Assembly: GCA_023229795.1 (NCBI GenBank)
Contig: JALNYP010000023.1
Coordinates: forward strand, 1 to 56,612
Direction: 5' to 3'
Source of the DNA: Syntrophobacterales bacterium
GTDB lineage: Bacteria; Desulfobacterota; Desulfobaccia; Desulfobaccales; 0-14-0-80-60-11
Length of the DNA: 56,612 bases
The position numbers and the translations under genes were made by a program. The stretch's first letter is position 1, and every line of letters begins with the position of its first letter. Below the pieces are notes generated by a model. It was not told where the DNA came from and did not search any database. It was given only the letters and a program-made list of their open reading frames with translations. Shown here in pieces: positions 11,814 through 20,021 of the stretch.

Positions 11814-12731
11814 ATGGAACCTAATAAGGTCAGCCTGACCGCCATGGGGACGGCCTTCATGCGGGCTTATCACGCCGCCCACGACCGCCCCAAGATCTTT
11901 GATGATTCTCTGGCGCAGCACCTGATAACCGAGGAAGAACGTCAGGCCAGCGAAGAGCGCCACCTCAGGGCCCTCCATCTCTTTGACCCGGAGCGGGCCG
12001 CCGCGTGTCCGGATCGGGCCAGCGCCCTGGCCGGCTGGATGCAAAGTGCGGCCGCCCCGCCCATCGTCCTCGGCCGGGCCAAGTACGCCGAAGACTTCCT
12101 GGAGCAGGCCGTCAGCCAAGGCGTCAAGCAATATGTGATCCTCGGGGCCGGCATGGATACCTTTGCCTGGCGGCGTCCGGATTTACTGGCGCAGCTTCAC
12201 GTCTTCGAGGTCGATCATCCCGCCACGCAGGCCCATAAGCGCCAGCGCCTTATGGAGGCGGGCCGGGGACACCCTCCGCAAGTGCAATTCATTGAGGCGG
12301 ATTTTAGCCAGGAGAATCTGGCCGCGGCCCTGCGGCGCTCGGCCTATGACCCGCAGGCCCCGACCTTCTTTAGCTGGCTGGGGGTCAGCTATTACCTCAC
12401 CCGGGAGGCGGTGCTGGCGCTGTGGCGGGCCATCGGCGAGGTTGGCGCGGCCGGCAGTTCGGTTATCTTCGATTATCTGGATACTGACGCCTTTGTCCCC
12501 GAGAAAGCGTCCCGGCGGGTGCAATTCATGATGGAGATCGTCAGAAGGGTGGGTGAGCCGATGATCACGGGCTTTGATCCGTCCGCCCTGGCTGCGGATA
12601 TGGCCGGGGTGGGCTTGCGCCTGGAGGAGAACCTGAGCCCGGAGGACATCCAAGGACGCTTTTTTGAGGGCCGAGCGGATGGCTATCGGGCCACCGAGCA
12701 CGCCTACTTTGCCTTAGCGGTGGTTGCCTAG
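11814..12731 (+). CDS. Class I SAM-dependent methyltransferase, leucine carboxyl methyltransferase-like family
   Basis: A 305-residue protein of the LCM/Ppm1-like methyltransferase family that includes many putative O-methyltransferases. It opens with VSLTAMGTAFMRAYHAA and carries IFDDSLAQHLI, the SAM-binding loop VILGAGMDTFAWRR, the acidic strand VFEVDHPATQAHKR and SWLGVSYYLTREAV. The substrate cannot be read from the sequence. Many relatives methylate carboxyl or hydroxyl groups of secondary metabolites. It is a monocistronic gene between carA (divergent) and waaA (convergent). Confidence 0.88.
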   Translation: MEPNKVSLTAMGTAFMRAYHAAHDRPKIFDDSLAQHLITEEERQASEERHLRALHLFDPERAAACPDRASALAGWMQSAAAPPIVLGRAKYAEDFLEQAVSQGVKQYVILGAGMDTFAWRRPDLLAQLHVFEVDHPATQAHKRQRLMEAGRGHPPQVQFIEADFSQENLAAALRRSAYDPQAPTFFSWLGVSYYLTREAVLALWRAIGEVGAAGSSVIFDYLDTDAFVPEKASRRVQFMMEIVRRVGEPMITGFDPSALAADMAGVGLRLEENLSPEDIQGRFFEGRADGYRATEHAYFALAVVA

Positions 12732-12805
12732 CATCGCTCCCGATTTTCGCTGACCTGGGTAGTTCCCCTGCCGGGCCAATCCGGTTTCAATAAGCCTATC
12801 CTTAC

Positions 12806-14113
12806 TTATGAAGATTCCAGCAGCGCCGCGATCAACTCGGCCTGGCGGCGGGCGGCGCCCTGGTGGGGGATGAGCGCGGCCCGGGCCCGGCGGCCGAGAT
12901 CGGCTCGGGTCTCGGGATGGTCCAGGAGGCGGCGCACTGCGGCCGCCAGGGAAGCGGCGTCCTGGACCATGATGCCGGCCTCGACCTCTTCCAGGATAGC
13001 TTGGGCCCAGAGGAAATTGCCCAGGTGCGGGCCGTAGAGGGGCGCCAGGCCCCAGGCCGCGGGCTCCAGCACGTTCTGGCCGCCGTGGGGCACCAGGCTC
13101 CCGCCGATGAAGGCGACATCCACAGCCCCGTAAAGCGTGAAGAGATCGCCGATGGTGTCGATGATGACCACCGGATGGCGCCGGGTTTCCAGGCCGGCTT
13201 TGAGGCGGGTCCAGAGGTGAAAGGCAAGGCCGCGGCGGGCCAGGAGGCGGGCCAGGTCAGGGGCGCGTTCGGGATGCCGGGGGGCGAGGACGAGTTCAAG
13301 GGCAGGGTAGGGGGCCAGGAGTTCCTGATAGGTGTCCAATACCGCTTCTTCTTCGCCCGGATGGGTGGAGGCGGCCAGAAACACGGGGCCTGAGGGCTCG
13401 CGAGTCAGGAGGCGCCGGAAGTCCCGGAGACGGGAGTCGTCCTTGCTCTCGAGCAGGCAGTCGTATTTTAGATTGCCGGTGAGATGCAGCCGGGAGGGCA
13501 TGATTCCCAGTTGCTGCCAGCGTGCATAATCGGGAGGCGAGCCCGCGGCAATTACATCGAATAAATTAAATATATCCATGAGATAGCGACTATATTTAAG
13601 AAACCTTCTTAAAGATCGGTCCGAAAGGCGAGCGTTGACCAGGGCCAGGCGGACGCCAGCCTGGTGAGCCTGGCTGAGGAAATTGGGCCAGATTTCGGAT
13701 TCCAGTCCGATGAAGACCTGGGGCCGCAGGTAATTCAGGTAGCGGCGCACCGCCCAGGGAATGTCCAGGGGGAAATAACCCACCCAAGCGCCCAGGGGCT
13801 CAAAATGTTTCCGGGCCACTTGTTGTCCGGTTTCAGTGCCGGTGGTGATGATCAAGGCCGCGTCGGGGAGAAGGGCTTTTAGTTCCCGGACCAGAGGGAC
13901 CGCGGCTTGAATTTCACCCACGGAGACGCCGTGGATCCAGAGACGCGGGAAACCCGGTGGCGGCGGGGTGTCGGGGAGTTTCAGCCCCAGGCGAGGCAGG
14001 AAACTTTCTCCCCGGCCCCGGGATTTCAGGTGCCAGTAAAAATAGGGCCAGCCCAGGATACCGGCCATGGTGCTGGCCATTTTATACAGGAATAATAGAT
14101 GATTAGAAGACAT
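12806..14113 (-). CDS. waaA: 3-deoxy-D-manno-octulosonic acid transferase
   Basis: Transfers Kdo from CMP-Kdo to lipid IVA at the inner membrane during lipopolysaccharide synthesis. The 435-residue protein has an N-terminal hydrophobic anchor and a GT30 N-terminal domain (WIHGVSVGEIQAAVPLVREL, FIGLESEIWPNFL with the catalytic Glu in GLESEIWPN). A GT-B C-terminal domain follows, with AASTHPGEEEAVL, APRHPERAPDLARLL and GGSLVPHGGQNVLEPAAWG. It ends just before a Nudix gene start, suggesting cotranscription. It indicates a lipid-A-bearing outer membrane. Confidence 0.96.
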   Translation of the reverse strand: MSSNHLLFLYKMASTMAGILGWPYFYWHLKSRGRGESFLPRLGLKLPDTPPPPGFPRLWIHGVSVGEIQAAVPLVRELKALLPDAALIITTGTETGQQVARKHFEPLGAWVGYFPLDIPWAVRRYLNYLRPQVFIGLESEIWPNFLSQAHQAGVRLALVNARLSDRSLRRFLKYSRYLMDIFNLFDVIAAGSPPDYARWQQLGIMPSRLHLTGNLKYDCLLESKDDSRLRDFRRLLTREPSGPVFLAASTHPGEEEAVLDTYQELLAPYPALELVLAPRHPERAPDLARLLARRGLAFHLWTRLKAGLETRRHPVVIIDTIGDLFTLYGAVDVAFIGGSLVPHGGQNVLEPAAWGLAPLYGPHLGNFLWAQAILEEVEAGIMVQDAASLAAAVRRLLDHPETRADLGRRARAALIPHQGAARRQAELIAALLESS

Positions 14114-14115
14114 AT

Positions 14116-14586
14116 TTAAGAAGACTTCTTAAGCTTGGCTAGCCATTGGGGGCGCACCGCCAGATAATCTGCCAGGATGCGGGCGTGGTCAAAAGCCAGG
14201 GTTTGGGGCAAGGCCTCGGGGGCAAAGACCGCCAGGCGCCGGGCATCGTCGGCGGCTTGAGGAGAGCCTGCGCCCTGGGCCACGTACACCGTAGTGATAG
14301 TATGCTGACGGGGGTCGCGCTGCGGGTCCGAATAGGTGTGGAACTGTCCTAAGAGGGTGACTGCTAGTCCGGTTTCCTCCCGGGCCTCGCGCACCGCCGC
14401 GGCCTCGAGGGCTTCGCCGTAATCCACGAACCCCCCGGGCAAGGCCCAACCGTGGGGCGGATGGGCCCGTTCGATGAGCACCAGACCCTGGTCCTCATAT
14501 TCGATAATAATATCCACCGTGGGCACCGGATTGCGATGCTTCCGGATGAGAAAACCACACCGGGGACACTTCTCTTCGGTCACCAT
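14116..14586 (-). CDS. Nudix hydrolase with N-terminal Cys pair
   Basis: A 156-residue Nudix hydrolase. The Nudix box spans about residues 51-73 (GGFVDYGEALEAAAVREARE followed by ETGL), with metal-binding glutamates in REAREE. The N-terminus has CPRCG, which looks like half of a zinc ribbon, as in some ADP-ribose or NADH pyrophosphatase relatives. The substrate is unknown. The stop codon lies three bases before the waaA start region on the same strand, so the order is Nudix then waaA in one transcript. Confidence 0.9.
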   Translation of the reverse strand: MVTEEKCPRCGFLIRKHRNPVPTVDIIIEYEDQGLVLIERAHPPHGWALPGGFVDYGEALEAAAVREAREETGLAVTLLGQFHTYSDPQRDPRQHTITTVYVAQGAGSPQAADDARRLAVFAPEALPQTLAFDHARILADYLAVRPQWLAKLKKSS

Positions 14587-14624
14587 CTCTTAGTTGACAT
14601 AATATATATTATCAGACGTTATGG

Positions 14625-15206
14625 TTAATGCTGAAATTCTCGCTTGCACAGTCTTTTCAGGTCGTCGTAATTTACCGAGACAATCTGCCAGAGGCCGTGA
14701 TCAGGTTGGCGACGCATCTGAAACCTGAACTTTTCCTGAGTTTTGGGATCGGTCAGGGTCACCAGGGCCTCATCCCCCTGGGTATCGATCTGGGCTACCG
14801 TGGCGGCCGCGGCGATCCCCAGAATCTGCGTGGTATTCAAGTGCAGGAGGTACTGTTCTATTGCCCCCCTAATCTGGGGCTCGAAGCTGGCGAAGAGCTT
14901 CGGGAGGAACATCTGCGCGAACTTGTTGCCCAGGCGCTTGGTCAGCTTATCCCAGTTATCCGCCTTCTGGTCATCTTGGCTCTCGCGAGCTTTTACCTCC
15001 CGACCGGAGGCCTCGACAAAATTATTGAATAATTCCTTTAATTCAACATACTTAAAGAACTGGTCCATGTCCCGGGCTTTAAGGGCCAGGGCCATCTGCT
15101 GCAAGGCATAGCGGGGGGAATTGACCCAGTGCCAGTAGAGGCCCCCGGCCAGGGCTCCGCCCAAAACGACTAGGGCCACCGCAATAATCCAGGTTTTTCG
15201 CGTCAT
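14625..15206 (-). CDS. Membrane-anchored DUF2939-like protein
   Basis: A 193-residue protein with one N-terminal membrane segment (about residues 6-27, IIAVALVVLGGALAGGLYWH) followed by SPRYALQQMALALKARDMD. That stretch resembles the DUF2939 pattern of a short helix pair followed by a soluble domain. The soluble part probably faces the periplasm. Function is unknown. It precedes the Nudix-waaA pair on the same strand, with a 38-base gap. Confidence 0.7.
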   Translation of the reverse strand: MTRKTWIIAVALVVLGGALAGGLYWHWVNSPRYALQQMALALKARDMDQFFKYVELKELFNNFVEASGREVKARESQDDQKADNWDKLTKRLGNKFAQMFLPKLFASFEPQIRGAIEQYLLHLNTTQILGIAAAATVAQIDTQGDEALVTLTDPKTQEKFRFQMRRQPDHGLWQIVSVNYDDLKRLCKREFQH

Positions 15207-15442
15207 GGCGCTCCTTCGCGGTCGTGGTACTCCGGTTTGATGATATACTACTATATCTTAAATGATTGGCGGATTATATCTCAATGGAGAAATGGCCGGC
15301 ATGGCGGTGATAGAATCTGAAAAATTGATTTCCCGGCAGTCTCCGGGACCAGGCCACCTGAACCCTAGGTCCCCTGCCCTACCCTATTTTTGCTGAAAAA
15401 TCAGTAACTTTTAGCTATTAAGCTTTTACCGTAGAGGGTGTT

Positions 15443-16633
15443 ATGTCAAACGCAACTACAGGCGCAAGCCCCTTGCCGGAGGTGCGGCTGACGCCCAAGG
15501 GCCTCAGATGGCAACGCACGGGGCATCCTTGGGTCTATCGCAACGACCTGGCCGGCCCGCCGGAGCTGCCGGCGGGTGAATTGGTGGCCGTCACCGACCC
15601 CCAAGGCCGTTTCCTGGGTCAGGCCTTTTACAGCCATGCTTCCCGCATTGCCTTGCGGGTTCTGACCACGAGCCCTGAGGCCATCGACGCTGCCTTTTGG
15701 GAGGCCAGGCTGGACCGGGCCCTGGCCTACCGGCGGCGGGTGGTGGCGGATACGGACGCGTATCGCCTGATCTTCGGCGAGACGGACGGCTTTCCCGGCC
15801 TGGTGGCGGATTCCTATGCCGGGCACCTGGTCCTCCAAACTCTCCATCCGGGCCTGGAGCGGCGTCTGCCCGAGATCACCGACCTGCTGGTCCGCAAACT
15901 GGCGCCCGCGTCGCTGACCCTGCGCCACGATGCCGAGGTGCGGCTGCAGGAAGGCCTGCCTCTGGAGATCAAAACGGTCTTCGGCGAACTGCCGCCCCGG
16001 GTGGAGATCCGGGAAGGTTCGGTAAAGTTGTGGGTCGATGTGCTGGGCGGCCAGAAAACCGGGCTGTTTCTGGACCAGAGGGAAAACCGCCTGGCTGCCG
16101 CGGCCTATGCCAGGGGAGAAGTTCTGGACGCCTTCGGCTACCAGGGGGCGTTCGCCATGCACCTGGCCCCGCGGGCTGAGCGGGTCACCCTGGTGGAGAG
16201 CTCGGGTCCGGCCCTGGCGGTGGCCAAGGAAAACGCCATCCTCAATGGTTATGACCACCTGGACCTGGTCAAGGCCAATGTCTTTACCTTCCTGAAGGAG
16301 GCGGTGGCCGCGGGCCGGCACTTTGACCTCATTTCGCTGGACCCGCCGGCCTTTGCCAAGAGCCGCGGGGATCGGGCCGGGGCGCTCAAAGGTTATAAGG
16401 AGATCAACCGCCGAGCCTTTCAGTTGCTGGCGCCCGCAGGCGTCCTGGTCACCAGTTCCTGCTCTTATAACCTGAGCGAGCCGGAGTTTCTGGAGATTGT
16501 CCGGGCTGCCGCGACCGACGCGCACCGCCAGGCCCGCCTGGTGGAACGCCGGGGCGCGGCCAAAGACCACCCGGCCCTGCTCTCCCTGCCGGAAAGTCTC
16601 TATCTGAAGTGCTTGATCCTGGAAGTGGAGTAA
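15443..16633 (+). CDS. rlmI: 23S rRNA (cytosine-C5) methyltransferase RlmI-type
   Basis: A 396-residue class I rRNA large-subunit methyltransferase. An N-terminal PUA-like domain (about residues 10-85, VRLTPKGLRWQRTGHPWVYR) is followed by a Rossmann methyltransferase domain with VLDAFGYQGAFAMHLAP for SAM binding and SLDPPAFAKS near the active site. The C-terminal cysteine loop is TSSCSYNLSEPEF and the end is GAAKDHPALLSLPESLYLKC. E. coli RlmI methylates C1962 of 23S rRNA. A degraded copy of this gene end lies at 17895-17990, beyond the peroxiredoxin gene. Confidence 0.93.
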   Translation: MSNATTGASPLPEVRLTPKGLRWQRTGHPWVYRNDLAGPPELPAGELVAVTDPQGRFLGQAFYSHASRIALRVLTTSPEAIDAAFWEARLDRALAYRRRVVADTDAYRLIFGETDGFPGLVADSYAGHLVLQTLHPGLERRLPEITDLLVRKLAPASLTLRHDAEVRLQEGLPLEIKTVFGELPPRVEIREGSVKLWVDVLGGQKTGLFLDQRENRLAAAAYARGEVLDAFGYQGAFAMHLAPRAERVTLVESSGPALAVAKENAILNGYDHLDLVKANVFTFLKEAVAAGRHFDLISLDPPAFAKSRGDRAGALKGYKEINRRAFQLLAPAGVLVTSSCSYNLSEPEFLEIVRAAATDAHRQARLVERRGAAKDHPALLSLPESLYLKCLILEVE

Positions 16634-16742
16634 GTGCCGGTGGGCGCCTTGAGGCAGGGCTTCAATCGACAACTAGGAAGATGGTCAGTTTAAGGGGAGG
16701 CCATACGGCGCTCTGACGAGGGTATTGGGGGCAACTTGTTTG

Positions 16743-16773
16743 CAGATAAAGGGCGGTATTAACCACCCTTTAT
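16743..16773. terminator. Hairpin between convergent rlmI and peroxiredoxin genes
   Basis: GATAAAGGG pairs with CCCTTTATC around an inner GGT/ACC stem and a four-base loop. There is no clear U-run, so its termination activity is uncertain, but its position between two converging genes fits a bidirectional stop. Confidence 0.45.
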
Positions 16774-16798
16774 CATTGCTGCTCGAAGATTTAAGCCC

Positions 16799-17614
16799 CT
16801 AAAACGCCATTTCCGGCTTCCAGACTTCCCAGACCTTGCCCACCAGTTGGGGGCCGGGTTTTAAGGTGGGTTTGCCGGGCTGCCAGCCGGAAGGGGTCGC
16901 TTCCCCGGTCTGGCGCACGTGTTGGAAGGCCTTGACCTGGCGGAGCAATTCCGCCACGTTGCGGCCGACGGATGGCGTCAATACTTCCATACCCTGGATC
17001 ACGCCATCCGGGTCGATGATGAAACGGCCCCGGATATTGACCCCGGCCAGACTTTCATAGACCCCGTAAACCGCCCCAATCTTGCCCCCCGCGTCAGCCA
17101 GCATGGGGTAAGGCACGCCGCCGGGAATCATCTTGGCCAATTCCTCTTCCTGCCAGATCTTGTGGGAGAATCTGCTGTCGGTGCTCACCGCCAGCACCTG
17201 CACCCCCATAGCCTGCAATTCCGGATATTTGACTGCAACTGCAGTCAACTCCGTGGGTCAAACGAAGGTGAAGTCGCCGGGGTAGAAGCAGAGTACCACC
17301 CATTTGCCTTTATAGTCCGAGAGTTTCAGGTTTTTAAACCCGCCGCCGGTGAAGGCGTTGGCCTCGAAGTCTGGCGCGGCTTGGCCCACCCGGGCCAACG
17401 CCGGGGCTGCGGCGACCGGAGCGGCTGCCGGGCTTCCGGACTCGGCCTTGGGGGCCGCGGCCAGCGGTCCTTTGGCAGTAGCCACACAAGAGGTGTCCAT
17501 TTTAGCCTCCTTTTTGGGATTCGGTTTGCCCGCCTGCCCGGCTGCCGTGCCAATCATAGCCAGGCCGGCAATGATAATGAGAACACTTGTCAGGTGTCTG
17601 GAAACTCTCAACAT
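16799..17614 (-). CDS. Exported selenoperoxiredoxin (UGA read as selenocysteine)
   Basis: A single 271-residue peroxiredoxin of the AhpC/Prx1 type, interrupted only by an in-frame TGA at 17258-17260. Around it the protein reads YPGDFTFV-[TGA]-PTELTAVAVK, so the stop falls exactly on the peroxidatic cysteine of the canonical FVCPTE motif and is best read as Sec119. A SECIS-like hairpin follows at the right distance. The start ATG has GAGGAGG eight bases upstream and leads into a signal peptide (VLIIIAGLAMIGTAAGQA). A second ATG at Met39 (17500) also has a strong AAGGAGG, so a cytoplasmic form is possible. The usual resolving cysteine is missing (GEATPSGWQPG), and there is no Cys after residue 119, implying a 1-Sec mechanism. 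Confidence 0.9.
17229..17260 (-). promoter_or_regulatory. SECIS-like element for the selenoperoxiredoxin
   Basis: Read on the minus strand, nine bases after the UGA comes an eight-base-pair stem TTGACTGC/GCAGTCAA with loop AGTT. The loop starts 17 bases after the UGA and has a G in its first two positions, matching the usual bacterial SECIS spacing and loop rule for SelB recognition. Confidence 0.8.
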
Positions 17615-17894
17615 GGTGCTATTCCTCCTCAACTGCAGGACTTGGGATTTTAGTTTAGGTTAAACCCATTGGCTGTTTCAATTTGCACAGCCCGGTCTGA
17701 AGACGGTGATTTAATTTTTGAGCAGACAGCTAAAGCGACATCGAGAGAAGCCGGCTCTTTACAGATAGTCCATGCCTGTCTTGAACAACATCCTCAAGGT
17801 TAATCATTGGGTAAGCACTTAGGATGGCTTTGTCAAACCGTCGCTCTGGAAGGTTCCATGGTCTTGTTCCAGATAGAAAGATGGGGCAAGCCAT

Positions 17895-17990
17895 GATCGC
17901 CAGGCCCGGTGGTGGAACACCGGGGTGCGGCCAAAGGCCAGCCAGCTTTTTTGTCCCTGACGCCGGCTTTCCCTGAACCTGGTGTCCGCC
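17895..17990 (+). pseudogene. Degraded 3' end of an rlmI-like gene
   Basis: The plus strand can be read as VVEHRGAAKGQPAFLSL, against LVERRGAAKDHPALLSL in the intact rlmI end, after a frameshift near 17911. DNA identity with the rlmI 3' end is high over about 60 bases (CGCCAGGCCCG, CCGGGG, GCGGCCAAAG). Nothing upstream is a readable methyltransferase. A strong terminator follows 22 bases later. This may be the original rlmI end, cut off when the peroxiredoxin gene moved in, or the relic of a second copy. Confidence 0.65.
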
Positions 17991-18011
17991 TGGGTCCAAC
18001 CCCTAAATCAG

Positions 18012-18043
18012 AAGAGGCCCTCCACCCGGAGAGCCTCTTTTTT
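18012..18043 (+). terminator. Rho-independent terminator
   Basis: Stem AAGAGGC/GCCTCTT with an inner CTCC/GGAG stem and loop ACCC, followed by six T. There is no intact plus-strand gene immediately upstream, only the rlmI-like remnant, so it is probably that gene's former terminator. Confidence 0.85.
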
Positions 18044-18195
18044 CATATCAGTTGGTCAAGAAAGGCCGATTGGTAAGGCGTCTCTGCATGGGCGCCTTTA
18101 AGCCGGAGTAGACCCACCTCGTTAAACCGCCGTTGATCCCAGACCGATCATCCTTAACATTGACTCGCCTGGCCGGCTCGCATAAAATTATAGCC

Positions 18196-19278
18196 ATGCG
18201 ATCCCGCCCGGCTTTGGCTGTCTTGTCCCTCTCTCTATGTCTGATGTTGATCTCACCGGCGGGAGTCATGGCCGCGGAGGTTGCCCGGCGGCCTGAGACC
18301 CCTGCCCTGCCCTTTCATCCCCAAATCCTGGAAGCCTCCCGGGCGCCTCAAACGGCGAAGATTTTGCGTTGGGCGGGTCTGACCTACGCCCCCCATATGT
18401 CTGAACGGGAGCGGGAGATAGATTTCTTCCAAAGAGTCGCCCAGGTCAAGCGTCTCCTGGGGGAAAGCCGGCTGGTGGCCCTGCGCCATGAGACCCTGAA
18501 CCTGCTGCCGCCGCGGCAAGAAGTCTCTTGGGAAGACGTGCGGCGCCGCCGCTGGCCGGGGGGCGAACCCGTGGGGGTTACCCTGGAAGTCCCCGTGTGG
18601 GTGCCGGCCCGGGCCCAGCGCCTGCAGACCTACTGCGGCTTCGAAAAAAAGTGGCAAACCGTGGCCCTGACCAGGCCCCGGCCCTCGGGGTATGTCTGGT
18701 TCGTGCGCACCATGCGGGAGGTCAATAATAAGGCCGACTACAGGCCGGAGAAGATTCAGTTTGAAGTCAACAGCCGGTTCGCCCCCCTGGCGGCGGTGCT
18801 GCTGGAATACATCTTCCGGGAGGGCTGGTACGATCCTTCCCGGCGGGTGCCGCTCTTATCGGTGCGCATGGGGGAAGACACCTACGCGGTGAGCGCCGCG
18901 TCGGGGCCGGTGACCGCGGAGTGCCTGACTTTTCCCGACCGCGAGGGCGCCTCCCTGGCGGCCACGGTAGCCATCTGCAATTATTCCAGCCTGGCGGATA
19001 TTTATCACGGCCAGCACGCGCCGGGCTCCAACCACCGCCTGGGGCTGGGCATGGACCTGAACGACTCCAACTATCCCGGGGTAGTGGACGGCGTCCCCAA
19101 TCCCATCAGCCGCGCCATACGCCAATATAACCGCAACGCCATGCACAAGCTCGACGCCCGGCAAATGCCCATGTGGGTGTATCAGGCGGCGAGTTGGATG
19201 GGCTGCCGCATTCCGCAGTCCTGGACTTACTATGGTTATCAGACCGACTGGGAGCATATTGACGTGGGGACGAAGTGA
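18196..19278 (+). CDS. Exported M15-like metallopeptidase candidate
   Basis: A 360-residue exported protein; the start at MRSRPALAVL is chosen because a signal peptide ending GVMAA follows directly. The middle is not recognised. The C-terminal part has SNHRLGLGMDLND and later TDWEHIDV. These fit the SxHxxGxAxD and WxH zinc-ligand motifs of M15 (VanY/LAS-type) D,D-carboxypeptidases, with Ala replaced by Gly-Met. If so, it would trim peptidoglycan peptides in the periplasm. The N-terminal 250 residues are unlike usual M15 enzymes and may be a separate domain. It is monocistronic, and repeats follow its stop codon. Confidence 0.65.
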   Translation: MRSRPALAVLSLSLCLMLISPAGVMAAEVARRPETPALPFHPQILEASRAPQTAKILRWAGLTYAPHMSEREREIDFFQRVAQVKRLLGESRLVALRHETLNLLPPRQEVSWEDVRRRRWPGGEPVGVTLEVPVWVPARAQRLQTYCGFEKKWQTVALTRPRPSGYVWFVRTMREVNNKADYRPEKIQFEVNSRFAPLAAVLLEYIFREGWYDPSRRVPLLSVRMGEDTYAVSAASGPVTAECLTFPDREGASLAATVAICNYSSLADIYHGQHAPGSNHRLGLGMDLNDSNYPGVVDGVPNPISRAIRQYNRNAMHKLDARQMPMWVYQAASWMGCRIPQSWTYYGYQTDWEHIDVGTK

Positions 19279-19280
19279 GA

Positions 19281-19312
19281 GTTGCCAGTGGTCAGTAGTC
19301 AGTGGTCAGTTT
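19281..19312. repeat. Heptamer tandem repeat (GTCAGTG-like)
   Basis: Degenerate tandem copies of a seven-base unit (CAGTGGT, CAGTAGT, CAGTGGT, CAGTTTT) directly after the M15-like gene. Similar units lie at 35026-35056, 45380-45402 and 46595-46620. Confidence 0.75.
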
Positions 19313-19320
19313 TGGTAGCC

Positions 19321-20001
19321 GCGGGCTTTAGCCTGCGCTGGCACGGGCGAGACGCCTGTTCCACCATTACCCTCTCGCAACTTGGGAACAAGAACGCGCA
19401 GGATATGTAGGACCGGCACTACCCGTCATAATGGGGGAGATGGCGGCTATTTGGAACAAAATTGAGAATTCGAAAGCCCCAATATCGTATCGCGGCGGTG
19501 GCCTCGCCATCAAACCATATAGTCCACATAATTATCATCTTCAACAAAAATGTTATAATTTCAATTTGAACAATTTATTTAAAATACCTGTAGTAGGAGT
19601 AAGGCAGATGTCCTCTTTCCACATAGTTGAAGACCCGGTAATCACAGATTCATCTAAACTAATTTTCGTTTTCTTAAAATACCCCCTTTTTTAAAAATGT
19701 AGGCCAGAACGTATGATACAAATGTCACAGATTATGCTTCCTCTGCTCTGAAAATGTAGGTGGGCACTGCCCACCATCTCCATGTAGCCGCAGGCGAAAG
19801 CAACGCCCGCACAGGCTCGAAAGCCTATGCCACCGGTGCCTTTCATGGTTTTGGGTGTTCTTTTGGAACATGAATGGCTCGTTCCCAAGCTGTGCTTGGG
19901 AACGCTGATAAGGTGCCCAAGCTGAGCTTGGGCGTAAAAATTCGTTCCCAAGTGCAACTTGGGAACGAGAGACGAGAGGACCGGCGCAGGCTGAAGCCTG
20001 C
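19321..20001. repeat. Repeat-rich spacer with several palindrome families
   Basis: The 740-base spacer between the M15-like and helicase genes is a mosaic. It holds GCGGGCTTTAGCCTGC (19321), GGTGGGCACTGCCCACC (19759), three GTTCCCAAG/GCCCAAG palindromes (19880-19904, 19914-19932, 19943-19967) and GCAGGCTGAAGCCTGC (19986). The 19440-19700 part is AT-rich and has a TATAAT but no reading frame I believe. No gene is supported here. Confidence 0.8.
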
Positions 20002-20021
20002 GGCTACCTAAGCATTCAATC

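Noticed and set aside
15446..16672. 408-codon minus-strand frame opposite rlmI
   Set aside because: Antisense shadow; the plus strand encodes a complete RlmI.
16799..17248. Separate 149-residue peroxiredoxin fragment
   Set aside because: It is the C-terminal part of the selenoperoxiredoxin after the Sec codon; its ATG or alternative start has no ribosome-binding site and lacks the active site.
19431..19694. 87-codon frame in the repeat-rich spacer
   Set aside because: No ribosome-binding site, no motif and placement among palindromes; composition changes within it.
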